DNA of 64,000 nucleotides from Nocardioides sp. LHD-245 (GTDB lineage Bacteria > Actinomycetota > Actinomycetes > Propionibacteriales > Nocardioidaceae). The notes under the pieces were generated by a model. The model had not been told where the DNA came from. It did not search any database and saw only the letters and a list, made by a program, of their open reading frames with translations. Location of the stretch: NCBI RefSeq assembly GCF_030929495.1, contig NZ_JAVFWN010000006.1, positions 248,001 through 312,000 on the forward strand, given 5' to 3'. Shown here piece by piece: positions 17,409-25,523 of the stretch. Both the position numbers and the translations under genes were made by a program. Each line of letters opens with the position of its first letter. Position 1 is the first letter of the stretch.

Positions 17409-18767
17409 GTGCCTCGCCTCTGGGAATCCGTGCTGACCCGCAATGGTTCGCGCGGCCAGCCCGCGAACGTCTCGCTCGAGGAGCTGCTCGAGGTCTTCAA
17501 CGACCCCAACCGCGAGATCCTGCCGACGTCGTGGGGTAACCACACCAATGAGGAGGCCGTCGCGTCGGTCGGCGACGCCTACCGCCGCAGCGGCCCGGTG
17601 TTCGCGCTGTCGCTCGCGCGGATGCAGGTCTTCTCCCAGGCCAACTTCCAGTGGACCCGGTCCAAGGACGGAACGCCGAGCGACATGTTCGGCTCCCAGG
17701 AGCTCTCGGTGCTCGAGGTGCCGTGGCCCGGGGCCCGCACACCGGCGCTGCTGTCGCGGATGGAGGCCGACGATACCTCCGCCGGGAACGCCTTCATCCG
17801 CCGTGTGCGACGCCTCGGCGAACCCGACCGCCTCGTTCGCCTGCGCCCGTCCTGGGTGACCGTCCTGCTCGGCTCCGAGGAGGAGGCCGACGCTCCGTGG
17901 GAGGCCCCGGACGTCGAGGTCCTCGGGTATGCCTACCGACCCAGCGGCGACGCGGGCCGGACCTTGCTGCTGGAACCGCACGAGGTCGCGCACTACATGC
18001 CGATCCCGGACCCGACGGCCAACTACCGCGGCATGTCCTGGGTGACCCCGGTGCTCACCGGCGTCAAGGCCGACGAGGCGTCCGAGGTCCACAAGAGCAA
18101 GCTGTTCGACAACGCCGCGACGCCGAACTTCGCGATCAAGTTCGACCCCACCGTGACCGTCGATCAGGTCATGAAGTTCAAGGAGCTCTTCGAGAACGAG
18201 CACAAGGGCCGGTACAACGCCTTCAAGACGCTGTTCCTGGGCGGCGGCGCGGACCCGGTCACGGTCGGGCAGAACTTCCGAGAGATGGAGTTCGCTGCGA
18301 CTCAGGCCAAGGGCGAGACGCGGCTGGCGGCGGCCGCCGGCGTACCGCCGACGTGGGTCGGGTTCTCCGAGGGACTGGCCGGATCGTCGCTGAACGAGGG
18401 CAACTACCGCGCTTCCCAACGCCGGTTCGCCGACGGCACGGCCCAGCACCTGTGGGAAGCCGCTGCCATGGCGTTCGAGACCATCCTCGACCCACCGGCG
18501 ACCCGCTCCAAGGAGCCGCCGGCGCGGCTGGTCGTCGACCCCCGATCGGTGCCGTTCCTGCGCGAGGACCTCGGTGACGCCGCGGACGCCCGCTCGAAGG
18601 ACGCTACGACGATCAAGAGCCTCATCGACGGCGGCTTCACCGCCGAATCCGCCGTGGCCGCGGTCAAGGCCGGCGACCTCGGCCTCCTCAAGCACTCCGG
18701 GCTGATCTCCGTGCAGCTCCAGAAGCCCGGCTCGACCACCCCCACCGAAGGAGGCAGCGATGCCTGA
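17409..18767 (+). CDS. portal protein
   Basis: A 452-residue phage portal protein of the HK97/SPP1 type: it forms the ring at one capsid vertex through which DNA passes and to which the tail attaches. Support comes from order (terminase, portal, protease, capsid), length, and segments typical of actinophage portals such as PTANYRGMSWVTPVL and GLAGSSLNEGNYRASQRRFADG. It starts with GTG and overlaps the protease-capsid gene by eight bases. Confidence 0.85.
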   Translation: MPRLWESVLTRNGSRGQPANVSLEELLEVFNDPNREILPTSWGNHTNEEAVASVGDAYRRSGPVFALSLARMQVFSQANFQWTRSKDGTPSDMFGSQELSVLEVPWPGARTPALLSRMEADDTSAGNAFIRRVRRLGEPDRLVRLRPSWVTVLLGSEEEADAPWEAPDVEVLGYAYRPSGDAGRTLLLEPHEVAHYMPIPDPTANYRGMSWVTPVLTGVKADEASEVHKSKLFDNAATPNFAIKFDPTVTVDQVMKFKELFENEHKGRYNAFKTLFLGGGADPVTVGQNFREMEFAATQAKGETRLAAAAGVPPTWVGFSEGLAGSSLNEGNYRASQRRFADGTAQHLWEAAAMAFETILDPPATRSKEPPARLVVDPRSVPFLREDLGDAADARSKDATTIKSLIDGGFTAESAVAAVKAGDLGLLKHSGLISVQLQKPGSTTPTEGGSDA

Positions 18768-21120
18768 GATGTACCGCTTCCGCGACCGCCTCCCGAACCC
18801 CGGCGAGGGCAAGCAGCCCCGCGCCGAGCTCGCGGTCACAGTCGAAGACACCACCGCCCAGATGTACCTCTACGACGTCATCGACGACTGGGGCGGCTAC
18901 TGGGGCATCTCCGCCTCCGAGGTCGCCGAGGCGCTCACCACCTTGCCGCCGACCATCGACACGATCCACCTGCGGATCAACTCCCCCGGGGGGATGGTCT
19001 TCGAGGCGATCGCCATCAAGAACCTCTTCGCCGGCCACAGCGCCAAGGTGGTCGCGATCGTCGACGGCCTGGCCGCCTCGGCCGCCAGCTTCATCGCCAC
19101 CGCCGCCGACGAGACGGTCATGGGCGAGAACACCGAGCTGATGATCCACGACGCCCACGTCATCGCCCAGGTCGACGCCGACGGTGCCCGCGCACTGGCC
19201 ACCGACCTGGACCGGGTCAGCGACAACATCGCCTCGATCTACGCCAAGAAGGCCGGCACCGAGCTGGCCGAGTGGCGCGAGGTCATGAAGAGCGAGAAGT
19301 GGTACGGCGCCCAGGAGGCAGTCGACGCCGGCCTCGCCGACCGGGTCGGCACGGCCGACTCCCCCACCGACTCCACGCCCGCGCGACAGCTGCACGCCGT
19401 CGCGCTCGATGTGGTCCGCGGCAAGACCGCCGCGCAGTGGACCCCCGAGGGGATCACCGCGCCGGCCGCCGCCAGCACGACCAGCACCACCAGCACGGCC
19501 ACCACCAAGGAGCAGGAAGGGCACCAGGCGGAAACGGCTCCGTCTGGCACGGCGGAGACCGGCGCCCCCCGATCCGAAGTGACCCAACCACCCGCACCCT
19601 CCCCGAAGGAGACCGCCATGCCCAGCATGAGCATCGAGGAGCGCGAGGCTCGGATCACCGAGATCGACGCGCGACTCGCCGAGATCGACGCCGGCAGCAC
19701 CGGCGACGTCCTGAACACCGAGGACCAGACCGAGTGGGACACCCTACTCGCCGAGAAGTCCGAGCACGGCAAGGCGGTCAAGGCCGCCCGCGCCCGCAAG
19801 CAGGTCCTCGAGGCCGCAGCCCTCAACCCGGCCGCCAACGAGTCCGAGGAGCTGCTCAACGAGCGCCGCCGCGGCTTGGCCCCGGCCGTCCACATCAAGC
19901 CGGAGAACATCTACGACTTCGGTGCCATCCGCAACCAGACCAGCACGGTCGAGCAGCGGAACAAGAAGCTCAACGAGCACGCGCTGCGAGCCGTCGAGAT
20001 CGCGAAGTTCTCCGGAGTCGGCGGCCTCGGCAGCACGCGGGCCGACGCCCAGGCGCACGTGACCGCCCTCCTCGAGCGCGAGAGCAGCGACGAGAACGTC
20101 GCCGAGCCCGTGCTCGCCACCCGCATCCTGCGGTCGGGTTCCGAGCTCTACAACCGGGCCTTCGGCAAGGCCTTCGCAGCCGCGGCCCGGTTCAACCCCA
20201 ACCCCATGGCCGGGCTCTCCACGCAGGAGGTCCAGGCCCTCACCCTCGGCTCGGACCCCGACGGCGGCTACGCCGTGCCGTTCCAGCTCGACCCGACGGT
20301 CATCCTCACCTCCGCCGGCTCCACCAACCCGATGCGCCAGCTCGCCCGTGTCGTGGAGATCACCGGCAAGAAGTGGGAGGGCCTGACCTCCGCCGGCTCG
20401 GTCGCCACCCGCGAGGGCGAGACCGACGAGGCCGCTCTCAGCAACCCCGAGTTCGCCCAGCCGGTCGTCGACACCTCCCGCGTGGACGTGTTCGTCGACT
20501 TCTCGATCGCCCTGGAGTCCGCCTGGTCGGAGCTCTCGAGCGAGCTGTCGGTGATCATCGCCGACGCGCTGGACGAGGAGGAGGCGACGTCGTTCATCAC
20601 CGGCGACGGCACGGCCCTCACCTCGGGTGGCACCAAGCCGCAGGGCATCCTCACCGGCCTGTCGGCTACGACCACCACCTACGTGGTGACCGCAGGCACG
20701 GGTGCCCTGGTGCGCACCGACCTGTACAACGTGCTCGACGCGCTCCCCAACCGCTTCGACACCGACGACGTCGCCTGGATCGGGTCCCGGTCGTTCTTCA
20801 CGAACACCCGCGGCCTGGAGACGGTCGGCGACACCACGCCGCTCGCCGACGACCAGGCGCGCACCCTGCTCGGTGTCGCCAAGCACCGGGCCTCCGGGAT
20901 GCCCAACTTCGCCACGACGTCGAACGCCAACCTGGCGATCTACGGCAACATCCGCCGGGCCTACGTGATCGCCGATCGGATCGGGTTCAACCTCGCGCTG
21001 ATCCCCATCCTCACCGGCACGAACGGGCGGCCCAACGGCAAGCGGGGCGTGTGGGGCTACCGCTACAACGGCGCCAAGCTCATCAACCCCAACGCAGCGC
21101 GCCTGCTGCGGATGAAGTGA
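18760..21120 (+). CDS. ClpP-type prohead protease fused to HK97-type major capsid protein
   Basis: A 786-residue fusion. Residues about 10-215 form a ClpP/S14-type protease: GLAASAASF with nucleophile Ser107 and MIHDAHV with His130. Residues about 216-286 are a low-complexity linker rich in T, A, P and S. From 287 on there is a coiled-coil scaffold/delta region (EEREARITEIDARLAEID) and then the HK97 capsid fold (GGYAVPFQLDPTV, then GVWGYRYNGAKLINP near the end). The protease normally removes scaffold during maturation; here it starts in cis. A separate capsid start is present at residue 287. Confidence 0.85.
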   Translation: MPEMYRFRDRLPNPGEGKQPRAELAVTVEDTTAQMYLYDVIDDWGGYWGISASEVAEALTTLPPTIDTIHLRINSPGGMVFEAIAIKNLFAGHSAKVVAIVDGLAASAASFIATAADETVMGENTELMIHDAHVIAQVDADGARALATDLDRVSDNIASIYAKKAGTELAEWREVMKSEKWYGAQEAVDAGLADRVGTADSPTDSTPARQLHAVALDVVRGKTAAQWTPEGITAPAAASTTSTTSTATTKEQEGHQAETAPSGTAETGAPRSEVTQPPAPSPKETAMPSMSIEEREARITEIDARLAEIDAGSTGDVLNTEDQTEWDTLLAEKSEHGKAVKAARARKQVLEAAALNPAANESEELLNERRRGLAPAVHIKPENIYDFGAIRNQTSTVEQRNKKLNEHALRAVEIAKFSGVGGLGSTRADAQAHVTALLERESSDENVAEPVLATRILRSGSELYNRAFGKAFAAAARFNPNPMAGLSTQEVQALTLGSDPDGGYAVPFQLDPTVILTSAGSTNPMRQLARVVEITGKKWEGLTSAGSVATREGETDEAALSNPEFAQPVVDTSRVDVFVDFSIALESAWSELSSELSVIIADALDEEEATSFITGDGTALTSGGTKPQGILTGLSATTTTYVVTAGTGALVRTDLYNVLDALPNRFDTDDVAWIGSRSFFTNTRGLETVGDTTPLADDQARTLLGVAKHRASGMPNFATTSNANLAIYGNIRRAYVIADRIGFNLALIPILTGTNGRPNGKRGVWGYRYNGAKLINPNAARLLRMK
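19618..21120 (+). CDS. major capsid protein from internal in-frame start
   Basis: The ATG at codon 287 of the fusion has AAGGAG six bases upstream (19606-19611), a better ribosome-binding site than most genes here. It would yield a 500-residue scaffold-plus-capsid protein of ordinary HK97 length. Capsids need hundreds of copies of coat protein but few of protease, so internal initiation makes biological sense, comparable to nested lambda C/Nu3. Dual translation is inferred from the site, not proven. Confidence 0.6.
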   Translation: MPSMSIEEREARITEIDARLAEIDAGSTGDVLNTEDQTEWDTLLAEKSEHGKAVKAARARKQVLEAAALNPAANESEELLNERRRGLAPAVHIKPENIYDFGAIRNQTSTVEQRNKKLNEHALRAVEIAKFSGVGGLGSTRADAQAHVTALLERESSDENVAEPVLATRILRSGSELYNRAFGKAFAAAARFNPNPMAGLSTQEVQALTLGSDPDGGYAVPFQLDPTVILTSAGSTNPMRQLARVVEITGKKWEGLTSAGSVATREGETDEAALSNPEFAQPVVDTSRVDVFVDFSIALESAWSELSSELSVIIADALDEEEATSFITGDGTALTSGGTKPQGILTGLSATTTTYVVTAGTGALVRTDLYNVLDALPNRFDTDDVAWIGSRSFFTNTRGLETVGDTTPLADDQARTLLGVAKHRASGMPNFATTSNANLAIYGNIRRAYVIADRIGFNLALIPILTGTNGRPNGKRGVWGYRYNGAKLINPNAARLLRMK

Positions 21121-21127
21121 GGTCGCG

Positions 21128-21568
21128 ATGAGTGCCATCGGAGGCCGCAAGGTCAACGTGAAGATCACGGGCGGCACGCCGGCGTCCCTGCTCTTCGCCG
21201 GATACCTCACCAACGCGCGGTGGAACGCCGCCGACGCCGACTCGGACACCCTGACGTTCCAGGACGCCAACTCCGGCAGCAACAAGGACTGGTCCTTCCA
21301 GGGCTCCGCGCTGCAGGACGACGGCGCCGACAACGCCGCGTTCTTCACCTTCGTGGAGAACAACGTCGGCACTGACGTCTACGTGACCCTCATGCCGCAG
21401 GGCAACACCACCGCGAGCACCACGGCGCCCCACCGGGCCCAGACGTGCACGGTGGCCGAGTTCGACGGGGACTTCTTCGGCGGCGAAGCCAACAAGTCGC
21501 AGTCGTTCAAGAACACGTTCGACTACAGCTGGGCCGCGCTCGCGAAGCCCGTGAAGGTCACGGCCTGA
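21128..21568 (+). CDS. probable major tail protein or capsid decoration protein
   Basis: A 146-residue beta-rich protein. Strand-turn patterns (VNVKITGG, DTLTFQDANSGSNKDW, VYVTLMPQGN, AEFDGDFFGGEA) resemble small tail-tube proteins. In most siphophages the tail tube gene lies between tail terminator and chaperones; nothing tube-like is found there in this phage, so this gene is the best candidate despite its place after the capsid gene. A head-decoration role is the alternative. Confidence 0.5.
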   Translation: MSAIGGRKVNVKITGGTPASLLFAGYLTNARWNAADADSDTLTFQDANSGSNKDWSFQGSALQDDGADNAAFFTFVENNVGTDVYVTLMPQGNTTASTTAPHRAQTCTVAEFDGDFFGGEANKSQSFKNTFDYSWAALAKPVKVTA

Positions 21569-21570
21569 CC

Positions 21571-22326
21571 ATGAGCGAGCACGCCCTGAACGGGACGACC
21601 ACACCCACCGCGGTGCTGGTCGTCCCGTTCAGGGACCGCGGCCATGACCCGCGCCGGGCCGCCAACCTCGACGCCGTACGCCGCTGGTGGGATGGCGCCC
21701 CCTGGCCCCTGCACGTGATCGACGACGGCCGCACCGGAGACGCGCAGTTCAACCGTTCCGCCGCCTACAACCGCGGCGCCGAGCTCGCGACAGCCGCCGG
21801 CGCCGAGGCGATCGTCTACACCGAGGCTGACATGCTCATCCCCTGGGACCAGGTCGCCGGCGCCGTCGACCGAGCCCTCGCCGAGCCCGGCCTCGTGGTG
21901 CCGTTCACCGAGTACCGATACCTCTCCGACACCGACTCCGCACGCGTACGCGCCGACGAGCACCACGTCGCCGCGGCAGTCCCGGAGTCCGTGATGGGCA
22001 ACGCCACCTCGATGGGCGCCATCAACGTCGTCTCGCTGGCCTCACTCGCTGCCATCGGTCGCTGGGACGAGGCCTTTGAGGGCAACTGGTACGACGACAA
22101 CGCCATGGAGCGAGCCTTCTCGATCTGCTGCGGCCCGCGGCGCCACATCGCCGGTCCCGCCTGGCACCTCTTCCATCTCCCTGGCTGGGCCGGAGACCAC
22201 CTCACGGACGCCGACCGCTCCGCCACCGAGGCCAACCAGCACCGGTGGGAGCGCTACCAAGCCGCCACCACCCCCGACCAGATCCGCGCACTGACAGGAG
22301 AAGCCCGTGGCCAGCAAGTCCCGTAA
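21571..22326 (+). CDS. glycosyltransferase (GT2-like)
   Basis: A 251-residue protein with a GT-A-like fold: LVVPFRDRGHDPRR at the N-terminus, HVIDDGRTG, and YTEADMLIP as the probable metal-binding acidic motif; WYDDNAMERAF follows. No membrane segment or signal. Lying inside the structural module, with a methyltransferase and a second glycosyltransferase nearby, it probably decorates virion proteins with sugar. Substrate unknown. Confidence 0.7.
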   Translation: MSEHALNGTTTPTAVLVVPFRDRGHDPRRAANLDAVRRWWDGAPWPLHVIDDGRTGDAQFNRSAAYNRGAELATAAGAEAIVYTEADMLIPWDQVAGAVDRALAEPGLVVPFTEYRYLSDTDSARVRADEHHVAAAVPESVMGNATSMGAINVVSLASLAAIGRWDEAFEGNWYDDNAMERAFSICCGPRRHIAGPAWHLFHLPGWAGDHLTDADRSATEANQHRWERYQAATTPDQIRALTGEARGQQVP

Positions 22327-22945
22327 CCAGCAGAGCACCAACCAGGCCGAGCCGACCGCCGAGCCGACCGTCGAGCCGGACACCGCACCGACCGAGCCGC
22401 AGGTGTTCGACGACTTCGGAGGATGCCTCGACCTGGCCCTCAACCTGATCAGCGCGAGCGACGAGCCCGGCCTGGCGCTGGAGTTCGGCGTCAGCACCGG
22501 CCGTACGCTGCAGGCCATCGCCGCTGCCATGCCCGCCGGCTCCCGGGTGCTCGGCTTCGACTCCTTCCAGGGCCTCCCGGAGAACTGGCGCGAGGGCTTT
22601 CCCGCCGGCATGTTCCGGGCCTCCCCGCCCGAGATCCCCGGCACCGAGCTCGTCATCGGCCTCTACGCCGACACCCTGCCCTCCTGGGAGCCAGACGAGG
22701 TTGACCCAGCGATCGCGCTCGTACACATCGACTGCGACCTCTACTCCTCCACCAAGACCGTCCTCGAGCACGTCGGCCTGCACCTCGAGCCCGGCTGCCT
22801 CATCGTCTTCGACGAGTTCCACAGCTACCCCGGTGCCGAGCGGCATGAGGCCAAGGCCTGGGCCGAGTGGATCGACGAGACCGGCACGGAGTTCACCGTC
22901 CTGGCCCGCGGGCCCGAGCAGCTCCTCGTCCGCCTGGGCGCCTGA
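22307..22945 (+). CDS. TylF/MycF-like O-methyltransferase
   Basis: A 212-residue SAM-dependent methyltransferase resembling macrocin O-methyltransferases: LEFGVSTGRTL (SAM site), GFDSFQGLPENW, then VHIDCDLYSSTKTVL and VFDEFHSYPG with acidic metal ligands. Family members methylate sugar hydroxyls. The GTG start has ACAGGAG upstream and overlaps the glycosyltransferase by 20 bases, so the two are coupled; methylation of the transferred sugar is a reasonable inference. The first 30 residues are a low-complexity linker. Confidence 0.75.
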   Translation: MASKSRNQQSTNQAEPTAEPTVEPDTAPTEPQVFDDFGGCLDLALNLISASDEPGLALEFGVSTGRTLQAIAAAMPAGSRVLGFDSFQGLPENWREGFPAGMFRASPPEIPGTELVIGLYADTLPSWEPDEVDPAIALVHIDCDLYSSTKTVLEHVGLHLEPGCLIVFDEFHSYPGAERHEAKAWAEWIDETGTEFTVLARGPEQLLVRLGA

Positions 22946-23154
22946 TGGCCACCGTCCGCCGCACCGCCATCCGACCGACCACCACCGTCCAGGAGCTCGT
23001 CGACCTCGCCGGCGTAGGCCTGAGCGACACGATGTCGGTCGAGCTCGACTCCCAGGAGCTTCGGGTCACGACTCTCGTCAGTCGCACAACTGTGGCGTCC
23101 GGAGGCCAGGCCCTGACGCAGGTCCGAACCGTGCCGATCCGCATGGAGTTCTGA
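22945..23154 (+). CDS. small phage structural-region protein
   Basis: A 69-residue protein in TGATG overlap with both neighbours. It is largely beta (TMSVELDSQELRVTTLVSR) and not recognised. Its place before the head-tail connector suggests a minor structural or assembly role. Confidence 0.45.
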   Translation: MATVRRTAIRPTTTVQELVDLAGVGLSDTMSVELDSQELRVTTLVSRTTVASGGQALTQVRTVPIRMEF

Positions 23155-23519
23155 TGGCCGTCACGAAGGAGCAGGTCCGCGAGGAGCTCAACGCCTCCAC
23201 CGTGGCCGTGTCCGACACCAAGATCAACGCCGAGCTCGTCGTTGCGGAGAAGCAGGTCAACAAGTACCTGGGCGGCCCCGACGACGGCGCCGTGCCTGAC
23301 CCGCTGCCTGTCCCGACCGAGATCTACGACAAGGCCGTGCTCCTGGTGACCACCGAGGCAATCAACCAGAGCCTCGCGCCCAACGGCGTCCTGAACCAGG
23401 TCTACGACGTCGGCATGGGCGAGGTCACCTCCACCCCGGTGCGGATCGGCCGCGACCCCCTGAAGCCGGCGTACCCCGTGCTGGGCCCCTGGACTAGCGG
23501 AAGGTTCTTCTGCGCATGA
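23154..23519 (+). CDS. head-tail connector (adaptor) protein
   Basis: A 121-residue protein with the mainly helical layout of gp6/gp15-type adaptors: VAEKQVNKYLGG and IYDKAVLLVTTEAINQSL. Such proteins form a ring under the portal. Position between capsid and tail-completion genes fits. Assignment rests on size, helices and order. Confidence 0.5.
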   Translation: MAVTKEQVREELNASTVAVSDTKINAELVVAEKQVNKYLGGPDDGAVPDPLPVPTEIYDKAVLLVTTEAINQSLAPNGVLNQVYDVGMGEVTSTPVRIGRDPLKPAYPVLGPWTSGRFFCA

Positions 23520-24295
23520 GCAACCGCACCCCGAACACCAGCGCCTCGGGCCCTGCCGGCAGTGCACGACGGGCGCTGGCGTACTACCTGTCCCCCGGGC
23601 AGGTCGAGCACGAGTTCTGCCAGAGCCTGCTCGAGATGTCGATCTACGACCTTATGACGTCCCGGCACCTCGCCGGCGTCTTCGGCGTACGCTCTGGCGC
23701 CCTGCTCGCCGCGGCCCGCAACTCGGTGGCCGAGCAGTTCCTCGCGGCGGCCGACGAGGGCACGGCGGACTGGTTGCTGTTCATCGATTCGGACATGACC
23801 TTCGAGCGCGACGCGCTGGAGCAGCTCTTCGAGCACGCCAACCCCGAGACCTGCCCGATCATCGGGGGCCTCTGCTACGGGCTCGACTTTCAGACCGGGC
23901 CCTTCCCGGTCGTCTACAAGCTTGTCGAGACCCCCGACGGGCCGATGACCCACCGCCCGAGCCGACTGGACCGCGACACCGGCCTGCTGCAGGTCGACGG
24001 CACCGGCGCAGCCTTCCTGATGATCCACAAGAGCGTCCTGATCGCCATGCGCGAACGCGGCTACTCCAAGGCATACCCCTGGTTCCAGGAGACCGAGCTC
24101 GGCGGCGGCCATCCGGTCGGCGAGGACATCACCTTCTGCCTGCGCGCCCGCAGCCTCGGCTTCCCCATCGCCGTCGACCTCGACCTGCGCATCGGACACA
24201 AGAAGGACCAGATCGTCATCGGCTCCCCGCCGCGCCCCGCCGCCGCCGAGCGGCCGGCCGGCGCCCGGGACCTCAGCGAGCGGGTGCCGGCATGA
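23516..24295 (+). CDS. glycosyltransferase (GT-A fold)
   Basis: A 259-residue glycosyltransferase: LLFIDSDMTFERDALE carries the DxD metal/nucleotide-sugar motif, GAAFLMIHKSVL and GEDITFCLRAR supply the acceptor-side and catalytic acidic residues typical of GT2-like enzymes. It overlaps the connector and the tail terminator genes, so it is embedded in the virion-assembly transcript. Together with the first transferase and the methyltransferase it suggests a modified glycan on capsid or tail. Confidence 0.75.
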   Translation: MSNRTPNTSASGPAGSARRALAYYLSPGQVEHEFCQSLLEMSIYDLMTSRHLAGVFGVRSGALLAAARNSVAEQFLAAADEGTADWLLFIDSDMTFERDALEQLFEHANPETCPIIGGLCYGLDFQTGPFPVVYKLVETPDGPMTHRPSRLDRDTGLLQVDGTGAAFLMIHKSVLIAMRERGYSKAYPWFQETELGGGHPVGEDITFCLRARSLGFPIAVDLDLRIGHKKDQIVIGSPPRPAAAERPAGARDLSERVPA

Positions 24296-24672
24296 GTTGG
24301 GACACCGCGCGCAACGACCTGCGTGACCTGGTCGCCGCGGCCCGGCCCGGCTGGACGGTCACCTCCCAGGTGCCCGAGAAGGCGGCGGCGCCGATCGCGG
24401 TCATCGACTTCCCTGAGCCGCCGTACGTTGACTTCGAGGGGGCCACGTTCGGTGGTCGCAACCTCTACCTCGACGTCATCGTCGCGGTTCCGAAGGGCAG
24501 CAACGACGTCGTCGCCAGCGCGGTGAACGAGGCCCTGGAGGCCGTCGTCGATGCCGTCGAGGACTCTGACGACTACGTCCCGACCTCGGTCGAGGCCGGC
24601 TCGGTGTCCCTCAACGGGCAGCTCTTCTCTGGCGGCGTGGTGCGCTGCCGCACGGAGGTCCGCCGTGGCTAG
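24292..24672 (+). CDS. probable tail terminator / head-tail joining protein
   Basis: A 126-residue alpha/beta protein: a helical N-terminus then strands IAVIDFPEPPYVDF and GRNLYLDVIVAVP, and a helix EALEAVVDAVED. The fold outline and place just before the gp10-like gene match tail-terminator proteins of siphophages. No unique motif, so the call is by context. Confidence 0.5.
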   Translation: MSWDTARNDLRDLVAAARPGWTVTSQVPEKAAAPIAVIDFPEPPYVDFEGATFGGRNLYLDVIVAVPKGSNDVVASAVNEALEAVVDAVEDSDDYVPTSVEAGSVSLNGQLFSGGVVRCRTEVRRG

Positions 24673-25057
24673 CCGGGGCATGCACGTCACGACCCGAGTC
24701 GATGGCCTCAACGCCGTCATCCGGGACCTGGTCGCCATCGGGCTCGAGGTCGAGGACCCGAAGGACGCCATGTCCGAGGTCGCCCGGCTCGGTGCGGTCA
24801 TGGCCGCCCGATACGCCCCCAAGCTCTCGGGACGCCTGTCCCGCGACATCCGCGGCAACCGCGCCAAGGCCAAGGCCGTCATCGCCGCCGGCCGCGTCTC
24901 GGTGCCCTACGCCGGCCCCATCAACTACGGCTGGGCCAAGCGTGGCATCACCGCCAGCGGGTTCATGCAGAAGGCCGACCGCGCACTCCAGCCCCGCGCC
25001 CTCCGCATCTTGGAGGGCTCCCTCAACCAATCGATCCGGAGACGAGGACTCGCATGA
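24665..25057 (+). CDS. HK97 gp10-like tail-completion protein
   Basis: A 130-residue basic protein of the HK97-gp10 type: long helix DAMSEVARLGAVMAARYAPKL, SGRLSRDI, then a strand pair ending in PYAGPINYGW and C-terminal helices. It starts with GTG overlapping the upstream gene by eight bases and joins head to tail in related phages. Confidence 0.65.
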   Translation: MASRGMHVTTRVDGLNAVIRDLVAIGLEVEDPKDAMSEVARLGAVMAARYAPKLSGRLSRDIRGNRAKAKAVIAAGRVSVPYAGPINYGWAKRGITASGFMQKADRALQPRALRILEGSLNQSIRRRGLA

Positions 25058-25401
25058 CCAGCACGAGCACCGACAGCGCCAGCACCGAGCGGGTGTCCTT
25101 CTGGGACACCTTCAACTCGATGACCGGCTACGAGGAGATGGCCGTCGAGAAGGCCTTCGGCGCCACCCCCGGCGAACTGACCAAAAAGAGCTTCAGCGGC
25201 AACTGGTCGCTGGACGGCATGCGGGCGATGGTCTTCGTCATCGCCAGCCGCGCCGGCGACCCCGACCCGTACGCCACCGCGATGAGCCTGACCCGCACCC
25301 AGCTCGCCGACCGCTTCCTCAGCGACGAGGAGGACGCCGACGACGCGATCCCCGACGAGCCCGACACCGAGCTGGGAAAAGACGACTCGCCCGACGCGTA
25401 G
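25054..25401 (+). CDS. tail assembly chaperone, unshifted form
   Basis: A 115-residue acidic protein directly before the tape measure gene, equivalent to lambda gpG. It would coat the tape measure during tail assembly. It ends in an acidic tail (DEEDADDAIPDEPD) shortly after a slippery heptamer, so it also forms the N-terminal part of a frameshifted product. Confidence 0.8.
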   Translation: MTSTSTDSASTERVSFWDTFNSMTGYEEMAVEKAFGATPGELTKKSFSGNWSLDGMRAMVFVIASRAGDPDPYATAMSLTRTQLADRFLSDEEDADDAIPDEPDTELGKDDSPDA

Positions 25402-25517
25402 AGGCGGAAGGCCTCGCGGCCTGGTGCCTGGCGACAGGGCAGTCCGACAAGGCCTACAAGCGCCTCACCCGAATCCAGCGGCAGGCATTCATCGACGTCC
25501 TCAACGCAAGGAGGTGA
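25054..25517 (+). CDS. tail assembly chaperone, -1 frameshift form
   Basis: Slippage by -1 on GGGAAAA joins the first 109 residues of the chaperone to 45 residues read in the other frame, which contain the conserved-looking GLAAWCLATGQSDKAYKRL and end at 25517, just before the tape measure ribosome-binding site. The product of 154 residues is the counterpart of lambda gpGT. The second frame has no good start of its own and is coding-like only after the slip site. Confidence 0.85.
25374..25380 (+). promoter_or_regulatory. GGGAAAA -1 ribosomal slip site
   Basis: In the chaperone frame it reads G GGA AAA, the classic X XXY YYZ pattern. After the slip the next codon starts at 25380 (AGA). It is 22 bases before the zero-frame stop. 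Confidence 0.85.
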
Positions 25518-25523
25518 ACCACC

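Noticed and set aside
16245..18854. 869-codon minus-strand open frame opposite terminase and portal
   Set aside because: No domain or motif, composition of an antisense shadow, lies across two well-supported genes.
19272..21131. 619-codon plus-strand frame overlapping the capsid gene
   Set aside because: Arginine/proline-rich out-of-frame reading of the capsid sequence.
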